Of a DNA stretch of 64,000 nt, positions 1 through 8,960 are shown one piece after another. Source of the DNA: NORP23 sp050302475 (lineage in GTDB: Bacteria > Pseudomonadota > Alphaproteobacteria > Rhodobacterales > Rhodobacteraceae); the NCBI GenBank assembly GCA_050302475.1, contig JBNLBF010000004.1, positions 118,600-182,599 of the forward strand. The letters are read 5' to 3'. The position numbers and the translations under genes were made by a program. Position 1 is the first letter of the stretch. Every line of letters starts with the position of its first letter. The notes beneath the pieces are model-generated. The model was not told the DNA's origin. It saw nothing but the letters and a program-made list of their open reading frames with translations, and made no database searches.

Positions 1-1924
1 AGCCCCGGTCATCGAGGAACCCGCCACCGGGGCATCGAGCCCGGCTGACGGCGGTGCGGACGTTGCCGCGCTCACCGCTGCGATTGATCCGGCGGGATAC
101 GAGACCGTCGCCGATTCTGATGCATTGCAGAAATGGATCGACGCAGCTTATAGCCGCGGCTGGATCGCGGTCGATACGGAAACCACCGGGTTGGACGAAA
201 TGGTCGCCGAAATTGTCGGCATCTGCCTGTGCGTCGAACCCGGCGAGGCCTGCTATATCCCGCTGGCCCATATCAAGGGCGAAGGCGATCTGTTCGGCGG
301 GCGCGAATTGCTGGACGGGCAGTTGGACCGCGAGGAAACGTTGGCGGCGCTGAAGGCGATGCTGGAGGACCCCTCGATCCTGAAAATCGGGCAGAATATG
401 AAATATGACGCCAAGATTTTCGCTCGCTACGGGATCGACATCTCCCCGATTGATGACACGATGCTGCTGTCCTACGCCATGCATGGCGGGCTGCACCGCC
501 ATGGGATGGACGAATTGTCCGAACGCTATCTGGGGCATAAGCCGATCCCGATCAAGGAATTGCTGGGGTCAGGCAAGTCGATGAAGACCTTCGACATGGT
601 CCCGATAGATGACGCCACGAAATACGCTGCCGAAGACGCCGACATCACGCTGCGCCTGTGGAAACTGTTCAAACCGCAACTGTCAGCAAACCGGGTGACC
701 ACAGTTTACGAAACCATGGAGCGCCCGCTGATTCCGGTACTGGCGGAGATGGAGATGAACGGCATCAAGGTTGACCGCGATCACCTGTCGCGCATGTCGA
801 ACAATTTCGCCCAGTCCATGGCGGGGCTGGAGGATGAGATCCACACGCTCGCCGGACAGGATTTTAACGTTGGTTCTCCCAAACAATTGGGGGAGATTCT
901 GTTCGACAAGATGGGACTGCCCGGCGGGAAGAAAGGCAAAACCGGGGCCTATTCCACCGGGGCCGACATATTGGAAGACCTTGCCGCCGAGGGGCACGAG
1001 CTGCCTGCGAAAATCCTCGACTGGCGACAGATGTCGAAACTGAAATCGACCTATACGGACGCGTTGCAAACCTACATCAATGCCGAAACAGGCCGCGTGC
1101 ATACGTCCTATGTCATATCCGGCGCGTCCACCGGACGGCTGGCCTCCACCGATCCGAACCTGCAAAATATTCCTGTGCGCACCGAAGAGGGGCGCAAAAT
1201 CCGCGAGGCATTTATTGCCGAGGAAGGAAACCTGCTGGTCTCGTTGGATTACAGCCAGATCGAGCTGCGGATCCTCGCCCATATCGCCGATATCGACAGT
1301 CTGAAGCAGGCGTTTCACGATGGGTTGGACATTCACGCAATGACTGCGTCCGAAATGTTCAATGTCCCGATTGAGGATATGGACCCGATGATCCGCCGTC
1401 AGGCGAAAGCGATCAATTTCGGTGTGATTTACGGGATATCCGCTTTCGGACTGGCGCGCAACCTGCGTATCCCGCGTGAGGATGCCAAGAAATTCATCGA
1501 CACCTATTTTGAACGGTTCCCGGGTATTCGCGAATATATGGACAGCACTATCGAGGGCGCAAAGAAGGTTGGCTATGTCGAAACGCTATTCGGCCGCCGT
1601 ATCCACACGCCGGAAATTAATGCCAAAGGTCCCCATGCCGGGTTTGCCCAGCGTGCGGCAATCAACGCGCCGATTCAGGGGTCCGCCGCGGACATCATCC
1701 GCCGCGCCATGATCCGGGTTCCCGACGCCATCAGCCACCTGCCAGCAAAAATGCTGTTGCAGGTCCATGATGAACTGATCTTCGAGGTGCCCGAGAGCGC
1801 CGTCGACGACACGATCAGCATCGTTCGTGACGTCATGCAGTCCGCCAGCCTTCCGGCTGTCAAACTAGACATTCCGTTAATTGTTGATGCCGGAACCGGT
1901 GCGAACTGGGCTATCGCGCATTAA
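1..1924 (+). CDS. polA: DNA polymerase I (5' end outside window)
   Basis: This is the family A DNA polymerase used in Okazaki-fragment maturation and excision repair. The reading frame is open from base 2, so the gene begins upstream of the window and about 640 C-terminal residues are visible. The 3'-5' exonuclease domain comes first, with DTETTGLD near base 175, then NMKYDAKIF and YAAEDADITLRLW, so proofreading looks intact. The polymerase domain follows, with motif A DYSQIELR (near 1250), motif B RRQAKAINFGVIYG (near 1400) and motif C QVHDE (near 1760). The missing N-terminus would hold the 5' nuclease. The stop codon overlaps the convergent PAS gene by 4 bp. Identification is firm. Confidence 0.98.
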   Translation, partial: APVIEEPATGASSPADGGADVAALTAAIDPAGYETVADSDALQKWIDAAYSRGWIAVDTETTGLDEMVAEIVGICLCVEPGEACYIPLAHIKGEGDLFGGRELLDGQLDREETLAALKAMLEDPSILKIGQNMKYDAKIFARYGIDISPIDDTMLLSYAMHGGLHRHGMDELSERYLGHKPIPIKELLGSGKSMKTFDMVPIDDATKYAAEDADITLRLWKLFKPQLSANRVTTVYETMERPLIPVLAEMEMNGIKVDRDHLSRMSNNFAQSMAGLEDEIHTLAGQDFNVGSPKQLGEILFDKMGLPGGKKGKTGAYSTGADILEDLAAEGHELPAKILDWRQMSKLKSTYTDALQTYINAETGRVHTSYVISGASTGRLASTDPNLQNIPVRTEEGRKIREAFIAEEGNLLVSLDYSQIELRILAHIADIDSLKQAFHDGLDIHAMTASEMFNVPIEDMDPMIRRQAKAINFGVIYGISAFGLARNLRIPREDAKKFIDTYFERFPGIREYMDSTIEGAKKVGYVETLFGRRIHTPEINAKGPHAGFAQRAAINAPIQGSAADIIRRAMIRVPDAISHLPAKMLLQVHDELIFEVPESAVDDTISIVRDVMQSASLPAVKLDIPLIVDAGTGANWAIAH

Positions 1925-2370
1925 TACGGGCGGGCGGCGTCGTTTGGTTTCCAAGAGAATTTGCCCAAATCGATGACCAGTGCCAGCACCCGCCGCGTCG
2001 TGCCGTTTTCGTTCTTGATGGCGGCGAAGTTGACAGAGGCCCAGACCTCTTTCCCGGTTTTGCCGACATAGCTGCGTTCCATGTGGTTCACCTCGCCTGC
2101 GGCGATCCGGTTCCATTGACGTTTGTCAGCCATCAGATGCCGGGGGTTATTGCCGCATAGCGTAAAATAGTCCTGTTTCAGGATTTCATCGGCACCATAG
2201 GCGAACAAATTCAGCGCGTTGGGATTGGCATCGACTATGACACCGTTCGCGTCAAACCAGATCAGGTTCTGCGAGGCATCCAGCGCGTCCATCAAACCGC
2301 GCCGTTCGATACGGTTAGATTGACCCCGACTGATCTCGGGTTCTTGCGCAACTGCAGAAATCATAGCCAT
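1921..2370 (-). CDS. Single-domain PAS protein
   Basis: This 149-residue protein consists almost entirely of one PAS domain, at about residues 25-140. Recognisable pieces are NLIWFDANGVIVDANPNAL, then YVGKTGKEVWASVNFAAIKN and a final VLALVIDLG strand, the usual PAS order. No HTH, kinase, GGDEF or methyl-accepting region follows. It has no signal peptide or membrane segment and should be cytoplasmic. PAS folds bind small ligands or mediate dimerisation, but neither a ligand nor a partner can be read here. The sequence resembles the PAS modules of chemoreceptors and diguanylate cyclases. It ends convergently inside the polA stop region. Confidence 0.85.
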   Translation of the reverse strand: MAMISAVAQEPEISRGQSNRIERRGLMDALDASQNLIWFDANGVIVDANPNALNLFAYGADEILKQDYFTLCGNNPRHLMADKRQWNRIAAGEVNHMERSYVGKTGKEVWASVNFAAIKNENGTTRRVLALVIDLGKFSWKPNDAARPY

Positions 2371-2424
2371 TACCCTTCCTCCTTACACTGCGCGTTACCC
2401 TCGCAGTGATTCGCTAAGAAAAGG

Positions 2425-2613
2425 TTAGAAATCCGAAACGATGCCCTTTTTTTCCCAATCGCCGTAACGGATCGGTTCTGGACCGTCACGGCCTCCCAAC
2501 TCCTTAGGAAGCTTCTTTACAGGGCTATTGCGGCGTCTCTCCTCGGCCTCTTTCAGCGCACGCAACGCTTCGGGGGACAGTTTAGACTTATTTTCGGATT
2601 GATTTTCAGCCAT
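2425..2613 (-). CDS. DUF1674 / SDHAF4-like succinate dehydrogenase assembly factor
   Basis: This is a 62-residue cytoplasmic protein of the DUF1674 family, homologous to mitochondrial SDHAF4 (yeast Sdh8). In mitochondria that factor binds the flavinylated SdhA subunit before it joins complex II. The signature is the C-terminal block ELGGRDGPEPIRYGDWEKKG followed by a terminal SDF. The N-terminal half is charged and probably disordered. The gene is divergent from htpX with 45 bp between them. The assignment rests on the C-terminal signature and the typical length; the role in this organism is inferred from the eukaryotic family. Confidence 0.85.
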   Translation of the reverse strand: MAENQSENKSKLSPEALRALKEAEERRRNSPVKKLPKELGGRDGPEPIRYGDWEKKGIVSDF

Positions 2614-2658
2614 GAATGCAAATATGCGGATTTATTACCGCTCTTCAACGGGTGAGAG

Positions 2659-3528
2659 ATGAATTTTCTGAAAACCATGTCGCTATTGGCGGCATTGACG
2701 GCATTGTTCATGGGTATTGGCTACCTCATTGGCGGATCAACCGGTATGGTGATCGCGCTGGGCATTGCTGTGGTTATGAATGTCTACGCCTATTGGAATT
2801 CTGATAAGCTGGCGCTGAGCATGCATGGGGCGGAGCCGGTATCGGCAGCAACAGCCCCGAAACTGACGGAGATGGTCCAACGCCTAGCGGCCGAGGCACG
2901 GATTCCGACACCTAAAGTTTTCCTGATCAACTCCGCTCAGCCTAATGCCTTTGCCACCGGGCGCAGCCCTCGCAAGGGGACAGTGGCGGTGACGTCTGGG
3001 TTACTGCGACTGCTAAGTCAGGACGAAATCGAAGGAGTCATCGCGCATGAGATCGCCCATATTCGCAATCGCGACACACTGACCATGACAATCGTTGCAA
3101 CCTTCGCCGGCGCGATCTCGATGCTCTCACAATTCGCGATGTTCTTTCGTAACGGCCAACGCAGCGGTCTGTTTGGAGTTATCGGTGTCTTGCTGGCCGC
3201 TATTTTCGCGCCCTTCGCGGCGGCGCTGATCCAGATGATGATCTCGCGCACACGGGAATATTCCGCCGACCGTTACGCGGCAGAGATCAGCGGTAAACCC
3301 CGCAGCCTAGTGTCTGCTTTGCGCAAAATTTCGAAAGGGGCCGCGCAAATCGCGATGCCCTCGGCCGAGCAGCATCCGACAACGGCACATATGTTTATAA
3401 CCAATCCATTAACCGGAAGAGGGATTGATAATCTCTTCTCGACTCATCCGAATGTAGAAAACCGCATCGCCGCGCTGGAAGAAATCGCAGACCAGCTTCC
3501 TGCCTCAACCACCGTGCGTCGTCGCTGA
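2659..3528 (+). CDS. htpX: Membrane zinc metalloprotease HtpX
   Basis: This is an M48-family inner-membrane protease that degrades misfolded membrane proteins. The 289-residue length is typical. Two hydrophobic segments occupy about residues 5-45. The zinc-binding helix HEIAHIRNRD lies at about 130, and the third ligand glutamate is in SRTREYSADRYA near residue 200. Two more membrane segments lie between them (about residues 150-195), and the active site is expected to face the cytoplasm. The ATG follows GGTGAGAG. The stop codon overlaps the rsmB start by one base, so the two genes are probably co-transcribed. In related genomes htpX also sits beside rsmB. Confidence 0.96.
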   Translation: MNFLKTMSLLAALTALFMGIGYLIGGSTGMVIALGIAVVMNVYAYWNSDKLALSMHGAEPVSAATAPKLTEMVQRLAAEARIPTPKVFLINSAQPNAFATGRSPRKGTVAVTSGLLRLLSQDEIEGVIAHEIAHIRNRDTLTMTIVATFAGAISMLSQFAMFFRNGQRSGLFGVIGVLLAAIFAPFAAALIQMMISRTREYSADRYAAEISGKPRSLVSALRKISKGAAQIAMPSAEQHPTTAHMFITNPLTGRGIDNLFSTHPNVENRIAALEEIADQLPASTTVRRR

Positions 3529-4817
3529 TGTCGGTCCCCGGGCTGGCCGCGCGACAAGCGGCGCTTGAACTTGTGCAGGGTGTCACGGCGCAACAACTGA
3601 TGATCTCGGAAATTATCGACGGGGCGGAAAGCCCGTTGCGGGATCTTGAGCCGGGTGAAAGCGCGCGCGCCCTGTCGCTGGCCCGCACGGTGTTGCGTAA
3701 CCTGTCCCGGCTGGATCGCGTGATCAAAACCTTTGTTAACCGCCCCCCTGCCCCAAAAGTGCAAAATGTTCTGCGGATTGCCACATGCGAATTGCTGATA
3801 GACGGGATCGCCGATCACGCCGCCGTCGATGGTGCGGTGCGTCTGGTGAAACAGTCCGGCAAAACCCGTCACCAATCGGGGTTCGTCAATGCTATCTGCC
3901 GCCGGATCGCGGCTGATGGTGCGGATATTTTGCCGCCTGCCAAGGGAGAGCCATTGCCAAAATGGATCGCCGAACCCATCCGTGACCGCTGGGGGGCAGA
4001 GGTCCTGAGCGCTATCAAATCCGCCCACGCCCTAGCACCTCAGACCGACCTCAGCTTCAAATCTGCTGCTGACTGCGACGCGCTGCATAAGCAAATCGGT
4101 GGGGAGATCCTGCCAACCGGAAGTTTGCGACTGAGCGGACCGGTCCAGATTACCGAACTGCCGGGATACAAAGACGGCGCCTGGTGGATACAGGATGCGG
4201 GGGCATCCCTTCCCGTTCAGATGTTGGGAGATGTTGCGAGGCAAAATGTCCTCGATTTATGTGCAGCACCGGGGGGCAAAACCCTCCAACTGGCCGCGAC
4301 AGGGGCATCCGTGACGGCGCTGGATATTTCGGCGCCCCGGGTCAAACGGATCGAACAGAACCTGACCAGAACTGGATTGAAGGCTTCGATTATCACCGCA
4401 GATGCCCTGAAGTGGGAGCCGCCGTCACAATATGATGCGATCCTGCTGGATGCACCCTGTACAGCCACCGGAACTATTCGCCGCCATCCGGATCTACCCT
4501 TTGTGAAGTCAGGAAAAATCGACACGCTTCTGACCCTGCAACGCGCCCTTCTGGATCGCGCATTCACTTGGTTGCGGCCCGGCGGCGTGCTGGTGTATTG
4601 CACCTGTTCCCTCCTCCCGGCGGAGGGGGAAGATCAGCTGTCCGCGTTCCTTTCAGCGCATGAGGATGCAGGGAAAGAGGTGCCAACGGCCCTTGCCTCG
4701 CGCCTGCCTGACGGCTGGATCAGCTCCGAGGGAATGTTGCGCACACGCCCCGATATACTGCCGGAACAGGGACATATCGATGGATTCTTCGCTGCTGCGA
4801 TCAAAAAGCTTCTTTAA
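3528..4817 (+). CDS. rsmB: 16S rRNA (cytosine-C5-967) methyltransferase RsmB
   Basis: This enzyme methylates C967 of 16S rRNA using S-adenosylmethionine. The N-terminal third is a NusB-like helical RNA-binding domain. The C-terminal two thirds is a Rossmann methyltransferase, with motif I DLCAAPGGKTLQLA near residue 243, motif IV LDAPCTATGTIRRHPD and the catalytic-cysteine motif YCTCSLLPAEGE near residue 358. Both conserved cysteines (PC and TCS) are present, so the enzyme should be active. The start overlaps the htpX stop. The 429-residue length is normal for the family. The downstream gene, 56 bp away, encodes a heparinase-like protein. Confidence 0.96.
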   Translation: MSVPGLAARQAALELVQGVTAQQLMISEIIDGAESPLRDLEPGESARALSLARTVLRNLSRLDRVIKTFVNRPPAPKVQNVLRIATCELLIDGIADHAAVDGAVRLVKQSGKTRHQSGFVNAICRRIAADGADILPPAKGEPLPKWIAEPIRDRWGAEVLSAIKSAHALAPQTDLSFKSAADCDALHKQIGGEILPTGSLRLSGPVQITELPGYKDGAWWIQDAGASLPVQMLGDVARQNVLDLCAAPGGKTLQLAATGASVTALDISAPRVKRIEQNLTRTGLKASIITADALKWEPPSQYDAILLDAPCTATGTIRRHPDLPFVKSGKIDTLLTLQRALLDRAFTWLRPGGVLVYCTCSLLPAEGEDQLSAFLSAHEDAGKEVPTALASRLPDGWISSEGMLRTRPDILPEQGHIDGFFAAAIKKLL

Positions 4818-4873
4818 CCGGACGATTTTCCCTATATGAAGCAGGTAATGCTTGCGGGATTATTTGTTTCGAA

Positions 4874-6631
4874 ATGTCAGTCTTTACGTGGAAAATACGG
4901 GCACTGCTGACACGGTTGGACCGTGCCAATTCGTCTGCGTGGAACCGTATCCGTGCCCGCAAGGCGATGGCGCGGAATATTCCGGATGGCTTTCGGTTCT
5001 ATCCGGCCTCTCGCTCTGTTGGCTCGTTTGAAACCGGCCAGCAGATTTTGCAGGGCGAGTTCTCCTATGCCGGGGAGCCGGTCAGAGGCAAAAGTCGTTC
5101 CATCTGGACGCTGGATTCGCCCGCCCCGCAATTCACCCATGACATCCATGCCTTCACCTGGCTCGACGATCTCGCCGCGATTGGCAACAAGGATGCCCGC
5201 GATTTGGCACAAGCCTGGGTGCTGGACTGGATTAACCGGTATGACAGCGGCGCGGGGCCCGGATGGACCCCGGCGGCGACCGGTCAGCGGATCGTGCGGA
5301 TATGTTCACATGCGCGGTTTCTGTTCAAAGGGCTGAACCCGATATTTGCCGAACATATTTTCCGGTCGATTGCACGACAGCTAAACTATCTGCGCCGCGC
5401 GTGGCGCACCTCCAACCATGCCCAGCAAAAACTGGAGGCGCTGGCCGGTCTGGTCTTTGCCGGGTTAGCGTTCGAGGGGCGTGATGCCTCGTTGAAACAA
5501 GCCAACAAAGCCATCGGGGCGGAGGCCGCAAGGGTTGTCGGCGCGATGGGTGATATCCCAACCCGCAATCCCGAAGAGCTGATGGACATTTTCGCCCAGC
5601 TCATCTGGGTCCAAAACGTGATGAAAGAGGCTGACTACTCCCCCGACGCCCGGCTTGTCGCGGCCATTGAACGTATCGCACCTACCTTGCGGTCGCTGCG
5701 GTTGGGGGATGGCGCACTGGCCCGGTTTCATGGTGGCGGTCGCGGGCAGCAAGGGTTGCTTGACCAGCTTTTGTCCGACAGCGGCGTGCGCAGCAATCGC
5801 GGGGGCGAACCTGCAATGGGCTATCAGCGTGTGACCGCTGCCAGCGCTGTTCTGATCGTCGATTGTGCCCCTCCGCCGGTTCACATGTATTCTCATCACG
5901 GCCATGCCAGCACACTGGCCTTCGAATTTTCCACCGGGCGTCAGCCCGTCATCGTCAATTGTGGTGCCGGGCAAAAATTCGGCGAGGAATGGGAACGAGT
6001 CTGTCGCCTGACCGGTGCACACAACACGCTGACAGTGGCAGATACATCCTCGTCCCGGATTGCCCGCAAAAGTTATATCACCCAGACATTTGGCGAACGC
6101 CTTCTGCAGACGCCCCAGCACGTCACTGCCGAGAAATCCACCGACATCGAGGGCACACGCCTTTCGACCAGTCATGACGGCTATGTGGCGAATTTCGGAG
6201 TCATTCACCAACGGCGCCTATATCTTAGTCGGAACGGTCTGGAATTTCGCGGCCAGGATCGATTGTTCGCCAAGGGCACCGCAGCCAGTACTGCGATAGA
6301 CAAGGCCAAGGTCAACGGCATGCTGCTTTATGACATCCGATTTCATATGCATCCCGATGTCGATGCCACCGTTGCCGCCGACGGAAAGACCATACAGCTT
6401 ATCCTGCCGAACGCGGAAATCTGGAGCTTCCGTTCGGATGATCAGGCGGCTGTCAGCCTCGAAGATTCTGTTTACCTCGATCAGTGGCAATTAAAGCCCC
6501 GGGCAACAAAACAGATCGTGGTATCCGGCAGAATTATGGAGTATGCGGGGCGCACGAACTGGATATTCAAGCGCACACGCGCAGGGGAACGGAATTTCGC
6601 CTCGCTTCGAAAAGAATATCCCACAGAATGA
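4874..6631 (+). CDS. Heparinase II/III family protein
   Basis: This 585-residue protein has a helical N-terminal half (about residues 60-310, rich in W, R and alpha-toroid-like segments) and a C-terminal heparinase II/III beta-sandwich domain from about residue 320. The latter is recognisable from SHHGHASTLAFEFSTGRQPV and VNCGAGQKFGEEW. Characterised family members are polysaccharide lyases. No signal peptide is evident, which argues against a simple secreted lyase. A gene of this family lies between rsmB and purH in many alphaproteobacteria, so this is probably an ancestral, housekeeping-linked copy rather than a catabolic acquisition. The substrate is unknown. Confidence 0.88.
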   Translation: MSVFTWKIRALLTRLDRANSSAWNRIRARKAMARNIPDGFRFYPASRSVGSFETGQQILQGEFSYAGEPVRGKSRSIWTLDSPAPQFTHDIHAFTWLDDLAAIGNKDARDLAQAWVLDWINRYDSGAGPGWTPAATGQRIVRICSHARFLFKGLNPIFAEHIFRSIARQLNYLRRAWRTSNHAQQKLEALAGLVFAGLAFEGRDASLKQANKAIGAEAARVVGAMGDIPTRNPEELMDIFAQLIWVQNVMKEADYSPDARLVAAIERIAPTLRSLRLGDGALARFHGGGRGQQGLLDQLLSDSGVRSNRGGEPAMGYQRVTAASAVLIVDCAPPPVHMYSHHGHASTLAFEFSTGRQPVIVNCGAGQKFGEEWERVCRLTGAHNTLTVADTSSSRIARKSYITQTFGERLLQTPQHVTAEKSTDIEGTRLSTSHDGYVANFGVIHQRRLYLSRNGLEFRGQDRLFAKGTAASTAIDKAKVNGMLLYDIRFHMHPDVDATVAADGKTIQLILPNAEIWSFRSDDQAAVSLEDSVYLDQWQLKPRATKQIVVSGRIMEYAGRTNWIFKRTRAGERNFASLRKEYPTE

Positions 6632-6652
6632 CCCGAGCAGGAGCTGCAATTT

Positions 6653-8239
6653 ATGTCCGATATCATCCCCATCAAACGCGCCCTTTTTTCCGTCTCTGAC
6701 AAGACTGGCCTGATCGAACTGGCAACCGCACTTGATGCGCTGGGGGTGGAGCTTTTGTCTACCGGTGGTACTGCCCGCGCCATCCGCGAGGCCGGTTTAC
6801 CGGTACGCGATGTCTCGGAAATCACCAATTTCCCGGAAATGATGGATGGCCGTGTCAAAACACTGCATCCGATGGTGCATGGCGGATTGCTGGCGCTGCG
6901 GGATAATCCCGATCATGTCGCTGCCATGAACGAACACGGGATTGGCGAGATAGACCTGTTGGTGGTGAACCTCTATCCGTTCGAGGCGACAGTTGCAGCG
7001 GGCGCGGGTTATGATGACTGTATCGAAAATATCGACATTGGTGGTCCGGCGATGATCCGAGCGGCAGCCAAGAATCATGGTTTCGTAACCACCATCGTTG
7101 ACGTGCAGGATTATGGTCCGCTGCTGGCAGAGGTTTCCGAAAATGGCGGCACGACTTACACTTTCCGTCAGGCGATGGCGATGACCGCCTATTCGCGCAC
7201 CGCCGCCTATGATGCCGCGGTGTCCGGCTGGATGGCAGATCAGATTGGCGACGACTCGCCTGTCCGCCGAGCTGTTGCCGGATCATTGCAACAGACCCTT
7301 CGCTACGGTGAAAACCCGCATCAGTCGGCGGCATTTTATGTCGATGGATCGGACCGTCCGGGCGTGGCGACCGCTGATCAGCATCAGGGGAAAGAGCTTT
7401 CTTACAACAATATCAACGACACCGATGCTGCGTTTGAACTGGTCGCAGAATTCGACCCGGCTGACGGTCCGGCTGTGGCAATCATCAAACACGCTAACCC
7501 TTGCGGCGTCGCGCGCGGGGCAACCCTGCTTGATGCTTACAAGGCTGCCTATGACTGCGACCGCACATCAGCCTTCGGCGGGATCGTTGCATTGAACCAG
7601 ACGCTCGACGGCGACACCGCGCAGGAAATCACCAACATCTTTACCGAAGTTGTCATCGCCCCCGACGTAACAGACGAAGCCAAAGAGGTTTTTGCCGCCA
7701 AGAAAAACCTTCGCCTGCTGACCACCGGTGGCCTGCCCGACCCGCGGTCCAAGGGCCGCACATGGCGGCAGGTGGCGGGTGGTTATCTGATTCAGGACCG
7801 TGATAACGGGCATATCGCGCTCGACGACCTGAAGGTCGTGACTAAACGCGCCCCGACGGATGCAGAACTCGCCGATCTGCTGTTCGCCTGGCGGGTTGCG
7901 AAACATGTGAAGTCCAATGCCATCGTCTATGTCAAAGACGGCTCAACGGTTGGTGTCGGCGCGGGCCAGATGAGCCGCGTAGACAGCGCCCTGATCGCCG
8001 CCAAAAAAGCCGAACGTATGGCCGACGCCCTTGGTCTGCCCCAGCCGCTCACCATCGGGTCCGCCGTGGCTTCCGACGCGTTCTTCCCCTTCCCCGACGG
8101 GTTGATGGAGGCTGCCGCCGCCGGTGCAACCACCGTTATCCAACCGGGCGGATCGATGCGCGATGACGAGGTGATCGCCGCCGCTGACGAGGCTGGTCTC
8201 GCCATGGTCTTTACAGGGATGCGCCATTTCCGGCACTAA
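6653..8239 (+). CDS. purH: Bifunctional AICAR formyltransferase / IMP cyclohydrolase
   Basis: This enzyme carries out the last two steps of de novo IMP synthesis: formylation of AICAR with 10-formyl-tetrahydrofolate, then ring closure. The N-terminal MGS-like IMP cyclohydrolase domain covers about residues 1-200, beginning KRALFSVSDKTGLIELA and including LLSTGGTARAIREAGLPV and GRVKTLHPMVHGG. The C-terminal transformylase domain has LRYGENPHQSAAFY, IIKHANPCGVA and the end TGMRHFRH. The 528-residue length matches the family. AGGAG lies 9 bp before the ATG. A small gene cluster continues downstream with two glycosyltransferases. Confidence 0.98.
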   Translation: MSDIIPIKRALFSVSDKTGLIELATALDALGVELLSTGGTARAIREAGLPVRDVSEITNFPEMMDGRVKTLHPMVHGGLLALRDNPDHVAAMNEHGIGEIDLLVVNLYPFEATVAAGAGYDDCIENIDIGGPAMIRAAAKNHGFVTTIVDVQDYGPLLAEVSENGGTTYTFRQAMAMTAYSRTAAYDAAVSGWMADQIGDDSPVRRAVAGSLQQTLRYGENPHQSAAFYVDGSDRPGVATADQHQGKELSYNNINDTDAAFELVAEFDPADGPAVAIIKHANPCGVARGATLLDAYKAAYDCDRTSAFGGIVALNQTLDGDTAQEITNIFTEVVIAPDVTDEAKEVFAAKKNLRLLTTGGLPDPRSKGRTWRQVAGGYLIQDRDNGHIALDDLKVVTKRAPTDAELADLLFAWRVAKHVKSNAIVYVKDGSTVGVGAGQMSRVDSALIAAKKAERMADALGLPQPLTIGSAVASDAFFPFPDGLMEAAAAGATTVIQPGGSMRDDEVIAAADEAGLAMVFTGMRHFRH

Positions 8240-8245
8240 GGGCGA

Positions 8246-8959
8246 GTGAAAAGCTATATCATCCATCTGGACCGCGCCACGGCACGAGAGGATCGCGTCG
8301 ATCTGCTGCGCACCCAACTGCCCGGCGAGGTGGAGGTCATCTCTGCCATTGACGGGCAGGTTCTGACGGACGATCAACGCGCGCACTATCAGCGCAACCT
8401 ATACCGCCCACGCTACCCGTTTCGTCTTCGCGACAGCGAAATCGCCTGTTTTCTAAGCCACCGGAAGACATGGCAGCAGATCGTCGATTCCGGTGATGAT
8501 TACGCGCTGGTGGCCGAGGATGACATCCTCCTCGACCCAGACCATTTCAACCAAGCGCTGGCGCTTGCCACGGCACATATGACTGCCGACAGGCTCATTC
8601 GATTCCCCATAATCAATCGAGAAATTGCTGCGGAAATGCTCGCGGAAACGGACGATATTCGCCTGTTTCAGCCCAAAATGACCGCGTTAGGAATGCATTT
8701 ACTACTAATTGGGCGCAATACCGCCGAAAGATTGCTGGACTTTACCCGTAGGTTTGACAGACCAGTCGATACTCTGCTTCAGATGGTGTGGGAAACAGGG
8801 GTCAAGCCCTACACGCTTTGGCCATCAGGAGTTAAGGAAATGGATACTGATATTGGTGGTTCCTTAATCGGTTCGAGAAAGTCATTTAGCGAAAAACTCT
8901 GGCGCGAAATCGGGCGCCCGCTTTATCGCTTGCAGATCGCGACCAGAACCGGACGCTGA
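8246..8959 (+). CDS. Glycosyltransferase family 25 protein
   Basis: This is a 237-residue GT25 (LPS/LOS biosynthesis) glycosyltransferase. Family marks are the opening YIIHLDRATAREDRV, the early EVISAIDGQVLT, SEIACFLSHRKTWQ, and the acidic metal or nucleotide-sugar site VAEDDILLDPD at about residues 90-100. It probably adds a sugar to a surface polysaccharide at the cytoplasmic face; donor and acceptor are unknown. The start is GTG, 6 bp after the purH stop and preceded by AAGGGCGA. The 3' half uses more AT-rich codons than its neighbours, a mild sign of separate origin. It is followed 1 bp later by another glycosyltransferase. Confidence 0.85.
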   Translation: MKSYIIHLDRATAREDRVDLLRTQLPGEVEVISAIDGQVLTDDQRAHYQRNLYRPRYPFRLRDSEIACFLSHRKTWQQIVDSGDDYALVAEDDILLDPDHFNQALALATAHMTADRLIRFPIINREIAAEMLAETDDIRLFQPKMTALGMHLLLIGRNTAERLLDFTRRFDRPVDTLLQMVWETGVKPYTLWPSGVKEMDTDIGGSLIGSRKSFSEKLWREIGRPLYRLQIATRTGR

Positions 8960-8960
8960 C

